Source of the DNA: Amorphoplanes friuliensis DSM 7358 | Lineage (GTDB): Bacteria > Actinomycetota > Actinomycetes > Mycobacteriales > Micromonosporaceae | Reading direction: 5' to 3' | Length of the DNA: 64,000 nt | NCBI RefSeq assembly: GCF_000494755.1 | Contig: NC_022657.1 | Coordinates: forward strand, 3,944,001-4,008,000 | Shown: positions 1 through 8,658 of the stretch, in pieces | Layout: every line of letters starts with the position of its first letter | How positions within the stretch are numbered: the first letter of the stretch is position 1 | Program-made: the position numbers and the translations under genes | Notes under the pieces: model-generated | Told to the model about the DNA's origin: nothing | Database searches by the model: none | The model's input: the letters and a program-made list of their open reading frames with translations, nothing else

Positions 1-547
1 CCTCGAACGCGACGGTCACGACGTTGCTCCGGCCGGTGCAGGCGTCGGCGCCCACGATCGCCGGGACCTGGTAGGCGAGGTCGACGCGGTAGGTGCCGGC
101 GTCCGCAGTCGGCCAGGTCGTCTCCAGCGCCGACTGGTCGCGCAGGGGAGTCACCGTGGTCAGGCCCTGCGGCTGGACGGCATCCAGCGTGAACGACGCC
201 GTGTCGCCGGGTGCGATGCTGCGGGCGTACCGGGTGAGGATCGTGCCCGAGCCGGACCCGATCAGGGCGCGGGCGAACGACGGGGTGAGCGGCCGGCCGT
301 CCCGGGTCGCGGCAAGAACGGAGACCGAGGCGTCGGCGACCGAGGCCAGGACACACGGCTCGTCGTGCCGGTTGGTCACCACCAGACGCAGCGGCACCCC
401 GGCCCCGGGCTCGTGGACCGCTTCGGGGGTGGTGACGTCGAGGTGCACTCCGGAATCCGCCGCGGCGGCCGGACTTCCCCATCCTGCGATGACCGCCGCC
501 GCAAGAGCCGCACCGGTGATCATCGACCTCACGACCGAGCTCAGCAT
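1..547 (-). CDS. Secreted protein of unknown function, C-terminal part cut by window edge
   Basis: Minus-strand reading frame open from an ATG at 547 to the window edge (about 182 codons). The N-terminus reads MLSSVVRSMITGAALAAAVI followed by a small-residue stretch ending in PAAA, a typical Sec signal peptide with likely cleavage after AAA near residue 32. A second in-frame ATG at 523 would give a shorter signal. The rest is a beta-rich extracellular sequence with two Cys residues visible; the pattern of 'VPLRLVVTNRHDEPC' and 'SIAPGDTASFTLD' recalls Ig-like or protease-inhibitor-type beta sandwich domains, but no family is assigned. Codon use is the same as in its neighbours. The stop lies outside the window. 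Confidence 0.6.
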   Translation of the reverse strand, partial: MLSSVVRSMITGAALAAAVIAGWGSPAAAADSGVHLDVTTPEAVHEPGAGVPLRLVVTNRHDEPCVLASVADASVSVLAATRDGRPLTPSFARALIGSGSGTILTRYARSIAPGDTASFTLDAVQPQGLTTVTPLRDQSALETTWPTADAGTYRVDLAYQVPAIVGADACTGRSNVVTVAFE

Positions 548-581
548 GCCCCGATGGTCGGGCCGGGCGCTGAAGGATCGC

Positions 582-1124
582 TTAACGCGCCCGGAAGACG
601 ATGGTGGTGCTGAAGCTGGTGCCGTCGGCCTGGATCGCGTAACAGCCGGGGCCGCCGACCGTGGTGGTGCCCGGCAGGTCACCCGGGTCGTTCTCGATGA
701 CGGCGTAGTGGCCGCCGTCGCGGTCCTCGCCGACGTAGGAGAACTTGCTCAGTGCCGTCCCCGGGCCGTCGATGCGGCCGGCGCGGATCAGGACCGGTCC
801 GAGGTAACCGGCGCTGGTCCAGCGGACTTTCGCCTCGTAGGCGCCGTCCGGCAGGCGGTTCTCGGATCGCAGCGCGAGGGTCGTGCCCGGCCCGAAGTAG
901 TAGGCGATCGGGTGCACCGGGGCGTCCCCGAGCACGGCATCACCGGGCGGGCTCACCGGCGTCGGCACGGTGACCGGGCACGGCGCGCCGGCGGCGAGGG
1001 TGGGCAGCCGCAAGGGCGGGGGTGTCCAGGAGGCCGACGCAGAGGGGGAAGGTGAGGGTGACGGCGTGCTGTCACAAGCCGTCAGCAGTGCCAGTGCGGC
1101 GACCGCCGGGATCCAGGACTTCAC
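582..1124 (-). CDS. Putative lipoprotein of unknown function
   Basis: 180 residues from a GTG start at 1124, chosen because it begins directly with the signal sequence VKSWIPAVAALALLTAC; a longer ATG start at 1166 would put 14 polar, Pro/Arg-rich residues in front of it. LTAC is a lipobox, so the Cys near residue 17 is probably lipidated after signal peptidase II cleavage. A Ser/Pro-rich linker follows (residues about 19-35), then a small globular domain with a Cys pair. The gene ends 34 bases before the start of the secreted protein that runs off the left edge and may be cotranscribed with it. It is divergent from the peptidase at 1192. No function can be assigned. Confidence 0.65.
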   Translation of the reverse strand: MKSWIPAVAALALLTACDSTPSPSPSPSASASWTPPPLRLPTLAAGAPCPVTVPTPVSPPGDAVLGDAPVHPIAYYFGPGTTLALRSENRLPDGAYEAKVRWTSAGYLGPVLIRAGRIDGPGTALSKFSYVGEDRDGGHYAVIENDPGDLPGTTTVGGPGCYAIQADGTSFSTTIVFRAR

Positions 1125-1191
1125 CGGACCAGTTCTACCAGGCCGTGTCGGACGGGTCTCGAACATCGATGACAGGCGATAGTGTCACCGG

Positions 1192-3030
1192 ATGCGAACC
1201 GTCCGAAGTGTGGCGCACACCCTCGCCGCCGTCACCACCGCAGCCCTCACGGTCCTGGCCACCGCCGCGGTCGCCCAGGCGGCTCCCGTCGCCGCCGGCA
1301 CCGAACCGGTCCACGACTACAGTCAGGCCGTCCGGGAGCAGGTCTGGGTGCAGACCCAGGTCGACAGCGACTTCGACGGCAAGCCCGACCGGGTGGCCGT
1401 CCGCATCATCCGTCCCCGCACCGAGACCAAGGTGCCGGTGATCTTCCAGGCCAGCCCTTACTACGCGGGGCTCAACGACGTCCCGAACCACGATGACATC
1501 GACCGTGACGGCTCCGACGCGCGCCGCAGTGCCGCCCCCGGCGCCGACCGCGCGGAGTCCATCGTCTTCTCGGGCTACCTGGACAACTACTTCGTGCCGC
1601 GCGGTTACGCGGTGGTCTTCGCCGACAGCCTCGGCAGCGGCGGCTCGGACGGGTGCCCCACCTCGGGCGGCCGCAACGAGACCCTGGGTATGAAGGCGGT
1701 CGTCGACTGGTTCAACGGCCGTGCGCCCGGCTTCGACGCCGAGGGCAAGCCTGTCCGGGCCGACTGGTCGACCGGCCGCACCGGCATGATCGGCGTCTCC
1801 TACAACGGCACCCTGCCCAACGCCGTCGCCGCCACGGGCGTGCGCGGCCTGGAGACCATCGTCCCGATCGCCGCGATCTCCAGCTGGTACGACTACTACC
1901 GCGCCAACGGTGGTGTCGTGGCACCCGGCGGTTATCAGGGTGAGGACACGGACGTGCTCGCCAAGGCGGTGCTGACGCGCGACAACCCCGAGGTCTGCGC
2001 CGAGGTGATGGCCGACCTGGAACAGGACCAGGACCGCGTCACGGGCGACTACAGCAGGTACTGGGCCGAGCGTGACTACGTGCGGGACGCCGGCAAGGTC
2101 CGTTCGAGTGTGCTGCTGGTGCACGGCCTGCACGACGACAACGTCCGGACCATCCAGGCGGGCCAGTGGTGGGACGCGCTCGCCAAGAACAACGTGCCGC
2201 GCAAGATCTGGCTGCACCAGGCCGGGCACACCGACCCGTTCAACGTCCGCCGTACCGAGTGGCTGACGACCCTGCACCGCTGGTTCGACCAGTGGCTCTA
2301 CAAGATCGACACCGGCATCATGCAGGAACCGATGGCCGACGTCGAGGTCGCCCCGACCGTGTGGCGCACCTCCACCACCTGGCCGGTCCCCGGCACCGAA
2401 GCGACCTCGATGTTCCTGGGGAAGTCCGGCCTCCAGCCCCGGCCGTCCTGGCCCTTCGAGCGTCAGTCCTTCGTGGACGACCCCTCGCAGACCGCCGAGG
2501 AGCTGGCCGACAACGAGCTCAGCACCGACCCGAACAGGCTGGCCTGGCTCTCCGCGCCCCTCACCCGCGAGACCCGCCTCTCCGGTACGCCGAAGATCAC
2601 CGTGCGCGCCGATCTGGCCGGCAAGTCGCCCTACCTGACGGCGCTGCTCGTCGACTACGGCGTCGCCGACCGCTATGCGGGCCTGCGGTCGCTGCCGGTC
2701 CAGGACTGTGTCGGCCCCGGCATCCCGGAGGACCCGGGCTGCTTCACCCGCCGGGAGTACGTGACGGCGCAGACCCCGTCCGAGATCGTCACCCGGGGCT
2801 GGATCGACGCCCGCAACCGGATGTCCGCGGCGCACACCTCGCCGATCAAGGCCGGGAAGGCGTACACGTTCACCTGGGATCTGCAGACCGAGGACCACGT
2901 CTTCGCGCCGGGCCACCGGATCGGGGTGGTCCTGATCTCCACCGAACGTGACCACACCCTGCGCTACCCGGCCGGCACCGAGGTCGGTGTCCGGCTCGGC
3001 ATCTCCCGGGTCGTCCTGCCCCTGAGCTGA
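1192..3030 (+). CDS. Secreted CocE/NonD-type hydrolase, Xaa-Pro dipeptidyl-peptidase (S15) family
   Basis: 612 residues with a signal peptide (residues 1-31, cleavage after AQA). The alpha/beta-hydrolase core carries the serine nucleophile motif GVSYNG at 201-206 (Ser203), an acid in GLHDDN (Asp315 or Asp316) and a histidine in HQAGHTDP (His346). The C-terminal ~230 residues are the jelly-roll PepX_C domain of this family. Members cleave Xaa-Pro dipeptides from peptide N-termini or hydrolyse esters and amides; secretion suggests use of external peptides. Length matches secreted actinobacterial S15 peptidases. Dipeptidase rather than esterase activity is an inference from the family. Confidence 0.85.
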   Translation: MRTVRSVAHTLAAVTTAALTVLATAAVAQAAPVAAGTEPVHDYSQAVREQVWVQTQVDSDFDGKPDRVAVRIIRPRTETKVPVIFQASPYYAGLNDVPNHDDIDRDGSDARRSAAPGADRAESIVFSGYLDNYFVPRGYAVVFADSLGSGGSDGCPTSGGRNETLGMKAVVDWFNGRAPGFDAEGKPVRADWSTGRTGMIGVSYNGTLPNAVAATGVRGLETIVPIAAISSWYDYYRANGGVVAPGGYQGEDTDVLAKAVLTRDNPEVCAEVMADLEQDQDRVTGDYSRYWAERDYVRDAGKVRSSVLLVHGLHDDNVRTIQAGQWWDALAKNNVPRKIWLHQAGHTDPFNVRRTEWLTTLHRWFDQWLYKIDTGIMQEPMADVEVAPTVWRTSTTWPVPGTEATSMFLGKSGLQPRPSWPFERQSFVDDPSQTAEELADNELSTDPNRLAWLSAPLTRETRLSGTPKITVRADLAGKSPYLTALLVDYGVADRYAGLRSLPVQDCVGPGIPEDPGCFTRREYVTAQTPSEIVTRGWIDARNRMSAAHTSPIKAGKAYTFTWDLQTEDHVFAPGHRIGVVLISTERDHTLRYPAGTEVGVRLGISRVVLPLS

Positions 3031-3037
3031 CGTTCAT

Positions 3038-3080
3038 CGAGTTGGTTCGATCGGTTCTCCAGACTGATCGAACCAACTCG
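3038..3080 (+). terminator. Perfect 15-bp inverted repeat after the S15 peptidase gene
   Basis: CGAGTTGGTTCGATC at 3038-3052 is the exact reverse complement of 3066-3080, with a 13-base loop. It begins 7 bases after the peptidase stop. No T-tract follows, which is usual for actinobacterial intrinsic terminators. An operator cannot be excluded because the repeat lies 85 bases before the next start. Confidence 0.6.
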
Positions 3081-3164
3081 CCCCGTTGTCCGTGAACAGT
3101 TCCGAGACGTCTCGTACCAGGCACACCACGTGCACCGGCTCGGCGAGGACGGCGGGGAACTGTC

Positions 3165-4373
3165 ATGACCAACGTGACCGACCAGCACTTTCACGAGGGC
3201 ACCCGGCATTCGGGCAAGTCCTGCCAGGAGCGCCAGGGCGACCTGATCATGAGCCGCCCGTTCAACGAGTGGACCTTCACCCACATGAACTGGCTCCTGC
3301 CCAGCGAGCGTGTCTCCCGCGGTGGTTTCCGGTTTCCGCTCCCGGGGGAGTCCCGCCCGCTGGACCTGACCTACCGCTTCGACGGCCGCGACCACACCCT
3401 GGCCGACCTGCACCGCCGCACGCACACGACGGCCTTCGTGGTGCTGCACCGCGGTGCGGTCGTGCACGAGTCCTACCCGGGCCGGTTCGCCGGGCCGCGT
3501 GCCCGGTTCCAGCTCTTCTCCCTGTCGAAGTCGATCACCTCGATGCTGGTCGGCATCGCCCTGGCGCAGGGCGCGATCGGCAGCCTGCGTGATCCGGTCA
3601 CGGCCTATCGGCCCGACTTCGCCGGTACGGCGTACGACGGCACCACGCTGGGCGACCTGCTCGACATGACCAGCGGTGTCGGCGGCCCCGAGCAGTGGGA
3701 TCTCCCCGGCGCCGACATCAAACGTTTCGAGGAGGCCTGCCTCGGCCGCGGCACCGTGCTCGACGTGCTCCGCACGGCCCCGCGCACGGCCATCCCCGGC
3801 ACGCGTTTCAACTACTCCACCCTGGACGCTCAGCTCATCGGCTGGATCCTCGAGGCGGCCACCGGCCGGACCCTCGCCCAGTACGCCGCCGAGCACCTGT
3901 GGAGCCGCATCGGCGCCGACCGGGACGCGTACTACTGGCTGACCCGTTCGCGCCCCCGGACCGCGGTCGGTGGTGGCTCGTTCAACGCGACCGCCCGTGA
4001 CCTGGCCCGTGTCGGTCTGCTCATGGCCCACGACGGCCGGCTGGCCGGCGAACAGATCGTGCCCCGCTCCTGGGTCCGCCGCACCGATGTCCGTACCGTC
4101 CCGCACCTGGCCGTCGGTGCGCTCGGCCCGAGCGGCTACGACCACTACGGGTACGCCGGGCAGTGGTGGACCCTCGCGGGCGACCACCGGGCGTTCACCG
4201 GCCTGGGTGTCCACGGCCAGTACCTCTTCGTCGACCCGGTGGCCGACGTCGTGATCGTCAAGTGCAGCGCCTGGCCCGACGAGGACGACCCGTCCCGCGA
4301 CCGCGAGACGATCACCGCCCTGCAGCGCATCGCCGAACACCTCGACCAGCGCTCGGACGTCCTGACCGCCTGA
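3165..4373 (+). CDS. Serine hydrolase of the beta-lactamase / penicillin-binding fold (NylB-like)
   Basis: 402 residues from ATG 3165, preceded by a GGCGGGGAA sequence; an internal ATG at 3249 (MSRPFNEW) is a credible alternative. The catalytic SxxK tetrad is S119-L-S-K122 in FQLFSLSKSI, and the tyrosine motif is Tyr217 in RFNYSTLDAQ. A late HYGYAGQWW segment takes the place of the KTG strand, as in class C-like esterases and 6-aminohexanoate-dimer hydrolases. No signal peptide, so it is cytoplasmic. It probably hydrolyses amide or ester bonds, but the substrate cannot be told. It is a single gene, convergent with the DUF6461-like gene at 4400. Confidence 0.8.
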   Translation: MTNVTDQHFHEGTRHSGKSCQERQGDLIMSRPFNEWTFTHMNWLLPSERVSRGGFRFPLPGESRPLDLTYRFDGRDHTLADLHRRTHTTAFVVLHRGAVVHESYPGRFAGPRARFQLFSLSKSITSMLVGIALAQGAIGSLRDPVTAYRPDFAGTAYDGTTLGDLLDMTSGVGGPEQWDLPGADIKRFEEACLGRGTVLDVLRTAPRTAIPGTRFNYSTLDAQLIGWILEAATGRTLAQYAAEHLWSRIGADRDAYYWLTRSRPRTAVGGGSFNATARDLARVGLLMAHDGRLAGEQIVPRSWVRRTDVRTVPHLAVGALGPSGYDHYGYAGQWWTLAGDHRAFTGLGVHGQYLFVDPVADVVIVKCSAWPDEDDPSRDRETITALQRIAEHLDQRSDVLTA

Positions 4374-4399
4374 CCACGGCCTGTCCGCTTGCTCGCGGC

Positions 4400-5392
4400 T
4401 CAGGCGGTCGTGGCGCGGAGGGTGGCCAGTGCGGCGTCCCGGGCCGCGTCATCGGCCAGAATCTCCGGGCCGTCCGCGAGCGGGCGCAGGGCGGCGAGCA
4501 CCGCCACCCGGGAGTCGGTGTCCAGCACGCCGCGCAGCGCCCGCACGAAGAAGCCGAGCGGATCGTCCTGCGGTTCCGCCAGCCAGTCGCGGACCCTCAG
4601 GCCCAGCGGTGAGCCGATGGCCACCGGGCTGCCACCGGCGAGGGCCTCGTCCAGGCCGGGAGTGCCGGTGATCCCCAGGACCGCTGCCTGGCGGCGCAGC
4701 TCGGCCACGGCGACCGCCCGCTGGACCTCGGGCTTCGCGGCCTCGGCCGCGGCGACCAGTTCGGCGGCCTCGGGTGTCCGTCGCCCGGCGCGCAGCAGGT
4801 CACCACGCCGGGCCGGGGTGACGAACCACGGTTCGAGCCGGGCCGAGAGCCGCGCACTCCGCAGCGGTCCGGCCGGCACCCGGACGCCCGTGATGCGCTG
4901 CGCCAGCACGAGGGCCTTGGCCTCGGCGTGTTCCCAGGTCGTCTCGGACTCGTCGGACGGCGGTTGCAGGCCCAGCGCGTCCATCAGGTGGCGCAGCATC
5001 CCCGGGTCGGAGCCCCAGGTCGTCTCCGGCGCCGGGTAGCCCGGGTCGAAGCCCGACACGGTCGTTCCGTCGACCGCATATCCGAAGTGCGCCGCGGCCG
5101 CGTCGTTGCGCAGCACCGAGACGGCGGCGGTGCCGCGGGAGACCGCCTCGAGCACGGCATGGTCGGCACCGAGCGTCCCGGCGGGCTCGACGACCACCGA
5201 CCAAGTGCCGAGGGACAGCGCCGCGGCGATCGGCGGGCCGGACAACTCCTCCGGTGTGCGTTCGCGCAGCGTGTCCGGGTAGCCGCCCATCCGCAGGAGC
5301 GCCTCGGACGGGTCGGCGTTCTTCACGAACGTCAGGCAGAAGGTCTCCCCGAGCTCGGCACTGAGCTCTCGGGCGATCACGAGGTCATTCAC
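4400..5392 (-). CDS. DUF6461-like protein of unknown function
   Basis: About 330 residues from a GTG at 5392; an upstream TTG at 5401 would add three residues. The N-terminal half shows the pattern I associate with DUF6461: CLTFVKNADPSEALLRMG, then GTWSVVVEPAGTLG, SRGTAAVSVLRN and a WGSDPGMLRHLMDALGL segment. The C-terminal half is Ala/Leu-rich and helical, probably HEAT-like or a helical bundle. No catalytic motif or signal peptide is visible. The gene is 26 bases from, and convergent with, the beta-lactamase-fold hydrolase. Family assignment is from memory of the pattern, so moderate. Confidence 0.65.
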   Translation of the reverse strand: MNDLVIARELSAELGETFCLTFVKNADPSEALLRMGGYPDTLRERTPEELSGPPIAAALSLGTWSVVVEPAGTLGADHAVLEAVSRGTAAVSVLRNDAAAAHFGYAVDGTTVSGFDPGYPAPETTWGSDPGMLRHLMDALGLQPPSDESETTWEHAEAKALVLAQRITGVRVPAGPLRSARLSARLEPWFVTPARRGDLLRAGRRTPEAAELVAAAEAAKPEVQRAVAVAELRRQAAVLGITGTPGLDEALAGGSPVAIGSPLGLRVRDWLAEPQDDPLGFFVRALRGVLDTDSRVAVLAALRPLADGPEILADDAARDAALATLRATTA

Positions 5393-5452
5393 AGCGCCCA
5401 AGGGTAGGCCCTGCGGTTATGATGGCGTTTTGTCCAGAATTTGGGGATAGTT

Positions 5453-6613
5453 ATGGACCGTCGGACCCTGCTGCGCGCCACCGTGCTCGGCGCGGGCGCC
5501 GTGGCGTTGCCGTTCACGAGCTGGTCGGCGGCCTACGCGGCCGCCCAGCCGGGCGCGGGACCCTACGGGCCGCTGAGGTCCGCCGACGCCCACGGGATCA
5601 AGCTGCCCGCCGGGTTCACCAGCAGCGTCGTGGCCCGCTCCGGCCACCGCGTCGCGGGCACCGGGTACAAGTGGCACGACGCGCCCGACGGCGGTGCGAC
5701 CTTCCCGGACGGCGACGGATGGATCTACGCCTCCAACTCCGAGGTGCCGCCCCCGGCGGGGCGCGGCGGCGCCTCGATGATCAGGTTCGACGCCGACGGC
5801 CGTGTCACCGGCGCGAAGCGCATCCTCGCCGGGACGACCAGCAACTGCGCGGGCGGCGGCACGCCGTGGGACACCTGGCTCTCCTGCGAGGAGATCGACC
5901 GCGGCCGGGTCTTCGAGACGTTCCCGAAGGGCGGTCCGGCGATCGCGCGCCCGGCGATGGGCCGGTTCAAGCACGAGGCCGCCGCCGCGGACCCGGACCG
6001 CAAGGTCGTCTACCTCACCGAGGACGAGCCCGACGGGCGGTTCTACCGCTTCGTGCCGGACCGCTGGCCGGACCTGTCCGCCGGGACGCTGCAGGTTTTC
6101 TGTGCCGGTGACGGCAGCTCCGGCGCCTTCACCTGGGAAAAGGTGCCCGACCCGGGCGGTGCGCCGGCCCGGACCCGCCACCAGGTACGCGCCGCCAAGC
6201 CGTTCAACGGCGGTGAGGGCTGCTACTACGCCGGTGGCACGGTGTGGTTCACGACCAAGGGTGACGGGCGCATCTGGGAGGTCGACCTCGGCGCCGGGCG
6301 GTTCCGCCTCGCCTACGACGACAACCTGGTCAAGCCCGGGCCGGCGCCCCTGACCGGTGTCGACAACCTGACCGGCTCGTCGTCCGGCGACCTCTACGTG
6401 GCCGAGGACAACGGCTCGATGGACATCTGCGTGGTCACGCCGTCGGGGCGCGTGTCGCGGTTCCTGACGGTCACGGGACAGGAGAAGTCGGAGCTGTGCG
6501 GGGTCGCGTTCAACCCGAAGGGGGACCGGCTCTACTTCTCGTCGCAGCGGGGCCGGTCGGGGCTGATCACGGACGGCATCACCTACTGCGTGCGGGGCCC
6601 GTTCCGCACCTGA
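5453..6613 (+). CDS. Tat-exported PhoX-like protein (DUF839)
   Basis: 386 residues from ATG 5453, just downstream of GGGGATAG; a TTG 12 bases upstream is less likely. The N-terminus MDRRTLLRATVLGAGAVALP is a twin-arginine signal ending in an AYA-type cleavage site near residue 32. The body is a beta-propeller of the DUF839/PhoX type, with GWIYASNSEV, TNCAGGGTPWDTWLSCEE, FKHEAAAAD, VVYLTEDEPDGRFYRF and LTGVDNLTGSSSGDLYVAEDNG, segments that in PhoX phosphatases carry the Ca/Fe cofactor ligands. Family members are secreted alkaline phosphatases, and some are uncharacterised. A phosphatase role is likely but not proven. Confidence 0.8.
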   Translation: MDRRTLLRATVLGAGAVALPFTSWSAAYAAAQPGAGPYGPLRSADAHGIKLPAGFTSSVVARSGHRVAGTGYKWHDAPDGGATFPDGDGWIYASNSEVPPPAGRGGASMIRFDADGRVTGAKRILAGTTSNCAGGGTPWDTWLSCEEIDRGRVFETFPKGGPAIARPAMGRFKHEAAAADPDRKVVYLTEDEPDGRFYRFVPDRWPDLSAGTLQVFCAGDGSSGAFTWEKVPDPGGAPARTRHQVRAAKPFNGGEGCYYAGGTVWFTTKGDGRIWEVDLGAGRFRLAYDDNLVKPGPAPLTGVDNLTGSSSGDLYVAEDNGSMDICVVTPSGRVSRFLTVTGQEKSELCGVAFNPKGDRLYFSSQRGRSGLITDGITYCVRGPFRT

Positions 6614-6631
6614 GCGGCGTACGGTCGCGGC

Positions 6632-6964
6632 ATGGACCGTGACGGCGAGCTGCACCGCCTCCGTGAGGAGGCGCTGGCGCAGGTCGAGCGGCTCGACGCC
6701 GACCTGCACGAGCTCTTCGAGGCGTCCCGGTCGTCGAACGCCGACGACGAGCACGACCCCGAGGGCAGCACGATCGCCTTCGAACGCGCCCAGCTGACCG
6801 CCCTGCTCGCCGCGGGCCGCCGGCGCCTCGCCGACCTCGACGCCGCCCTGGAACGGTCCGCGGCCGGCACCTACGGCTTCTGCGAGCGCTGTGGCAAGGC
6901 CATCCCGGCCGAGCGGCTGGCCGTCCGCCCGTTCGCAGTCACCTGTGTGAGCTGCGCTCAGTAG
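6632..6964 (+). CDS. TraR/DksA-family zinc-finger protein
   Basis: 110 residues: an N-terminal coiled coil (about 1-75, with the acidic stretch NADDEHDPEG at its tip) and a C-terminal four-cysteine zinc finger, Cys84, Cys87, Cys105 and Cys108 in CERCGKAIPAERL and TCVSC. Members of this family bind the secondary channel of RNA polymerase or act as small regulators. Here the coiled-coil tip lacks the DxxDxA motif of E. coli DksA, so the regulatory mechanism may differ. Its last 7 bases overlap the convergent chemotaxis receptor gene. Confidence 0.85.
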   Translation: MDRDGELHRLREEALAQVERLDADLHELFEASRSSNADDEHDPEGSTIAFERAQLTALLAAGRRRLADLDAALERSAAGTYGFCERCGKAIPAERLAVRPFAVTCVSCAQ

Positions 6965-8553
6965 CGGAAGGCGGCCACGAGCCCGCTCAGCTCCGTCGAC
7001 ATCCGGGCCATCTCGGCCGTGGCCTGCCGGGTCTCGCCGACACCCTGGCTGGTCAGCCGGGCCGCCTCGGCGACCCCGGTGATGTTCTGGGCGATCTCGC
7101 CGGTGCCGCCGGCCGCCTCCGACACGCTGCGGTTCATCTCCGCGGTGGTGGCGGTCTGCTCCTCGACGGCGGACGCGATGGTGGTCTGGAAGTCGCTGAT
7201 CCGGGCGATGACGGCCGAAATGCCCTCGATGGCCGTCACCGCGCCGCTGGTGTCCGACTGGATGGCCTGGACGCGGCGGGAGATGTCCTCGGTCGCCCGG
7301 GCGGTCTCCTGCGCCAGATCCTTGACCTCGGAGGCGACGACGGCGAAGCCCTTGCCCATCTCACCGGCGCGGGCCGCCTCGATGGTGGCGTTGAGGGCGA
7401 GCAGATTGGTCTGCTCGGCGATCGAGGTGATCACCTTGATGACGTTGCCGATCTCCGCCGACGACTCGCCCAGCTTGCCCATGGTCGCCGACGTCTCGGC
7501 GGTCACGCTGACCGCCTCCTCGGCCACGCGGGCCGCCTCGGTCGCATTCTGGGAGATCTCCCGGATGGACGCGCCCATCTCCTCGCTGCCGGAGGAGACG
7601 GTATCGACGCTGCGCGAGACCTGCTCCGCGGCGGCGGAGACGGCCTGGGCCTGCACGGTGGTCTCCTCGGCCGACGCGGCGATCTGAGCCGCGGTGCCGG
7701 TCATCTGCTCGGTGGCACTGGCCAGGGTGGCGGCCGAGCCGTCGATGGTGGAGATCGTCTCGCGCAGCCGGACCATGGCGGTGTCCAGGGCACGGCCCAT
7801 CTGACCCGGCTCGTCGAGCGAGGTCAGGCCGGTGGTCCGGGTCAGGTCACCCTCGGCCAGGCCGTCACAGACGTTCCTGACCCGGGCCAGCGACTGCACG
7901 ATCTTGCGAGCCACCAGGACCCCCAGGCCGAGGGCGATCACCAGCCCGACCGACAGCACCACGATCGAGGTGAGCCGGCTGGACTCGTATCCCGACTTCG
8001 CCGCGGCAGCGTTCGCGGCGGCATCGTCGGTCTCCATCGCGTCGAGAGCCGCCACGGTGTCGTAGACCTCCTTGAGCAGCGGCACCGTCTCGGTGTCGCG
8101 GATCTTCGCCCAGCCGACCAGGTCGTTGCGCGTACCGGCGGGCAGCATCTTGTCGCGGGCGATTCCGGCGTAGGCCCGCCAGGTCTGCTCCAGCTCGTCG
8201 ATCACCGCCGGGTCCGCGGCCGGGCCGCCGGCCCGGTAGGCGGCCATCGCCGCGTCGAACGTCTGCAGATCCGCCGCGAAACCCTGGGCGAAACGCGTCG
8301 TGGCCGCTTCGTCCTGCGACAGCGCCTGATTGGCCAGATCGACCCGGGTCTGGGCCACCGCCGCCTTCAGCTGGCCGACCGCCTTGATGCTCGCGACGTT
8401 GTCACGGTAGATCGTCTGCGCCGAGGCGCTGGCGTCGCTGAGGGACAGCAGCCCCATGCTGCCGATCACCAGCGCGACCAGCGCGGCGGCACCCACCGCG
8501 GCGACAACCTTGATGTTGACACTCAGATCGTTGAGAGAGCGTGGCGCAGCCAT
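6958..8553 (-). CDS. Methyl-accepting chemotaxis protein
   Basis: 531 residues from ATG 8553, with GGAAGAGG nicely spaced upstream; a longer frame to 8613 has no such site. First membrane helix about residues 12-35, a four-helix-bundle-like ligand domain rich in Ala/Asp, second membrane helix about 195-218 (SIVVLSVGLVIALGLGVLVA), a HAMP domain, then a long signalling coiled coil with the conserved hairpin tip IAEQTNLLALNATIEAARAG and FAVVASEVKDLAQE. It senses an external or membrane signal and controls a CheA kinase, which implies a motile stage. It lies 105 bases downstream of the carbohydrate ABC operon on the same strand, so the operon's substrate may be its cue. Confidence 0.93.
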   Translation of the reverse strand: MAAPRSLNDLSVNIKVVAAVGAAALVALVIGSMGLLSLSDASASAQTIYRDNVASIKAVGQLKAAVAQTRVDLANQALSQDEAATTRFAQGFAADLQTFDAAMAAYRAGGPAADPAVIDELEQTWRAYAGIARDKMLPAGTRNDLVGWAKIRDTETVPLLKEVYDTVAALDAMETDDAAANAAAAKSGYESSRLTSIVVLSVGLVIALGLGVLVARKIVQSLARVRNVCDGLAEGDLTRTTGLTSLDEPGQMGRALDTAMVRLRETISTIDGSAATLASATEQMTGTAAQIAASAEETTVQAQAVSAAAEQVSRSVDTVSSGSEEMGASIREISQNATEAARVAEEAVSVTAETSATMGKLGESSAEIGNVIKVITSIAEQTNLLALNATIEAARAGEMGKGFAVVASEVKDLAQETARATEDISRRVQAIQSDTSGAVTAIEGISAVIARISDFQTTIASAVEEQTATTAEMNRSVSEAAGGTGEIAQNITGVAEAARLTSQGVGETRQATAEMARMSTELSGLVAAFRY

Positions 8554-8658
8554 CGGAACCTCTTCCGCCTTCACGCGGCGAGCCCCCGCCTGCCGCACCC
8601 TCACTATCGCCATTCCCGGCCGGGAGAGGGGTGCGGTTACGAAAATGCATCCGAGGCG

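Noticed and set aside
1135..2955. 606-codon minus-strand open frame
   Set aside because: Shadow of the S15 peptidase, which has its catalytic triad and signal peptide on the plus strand.
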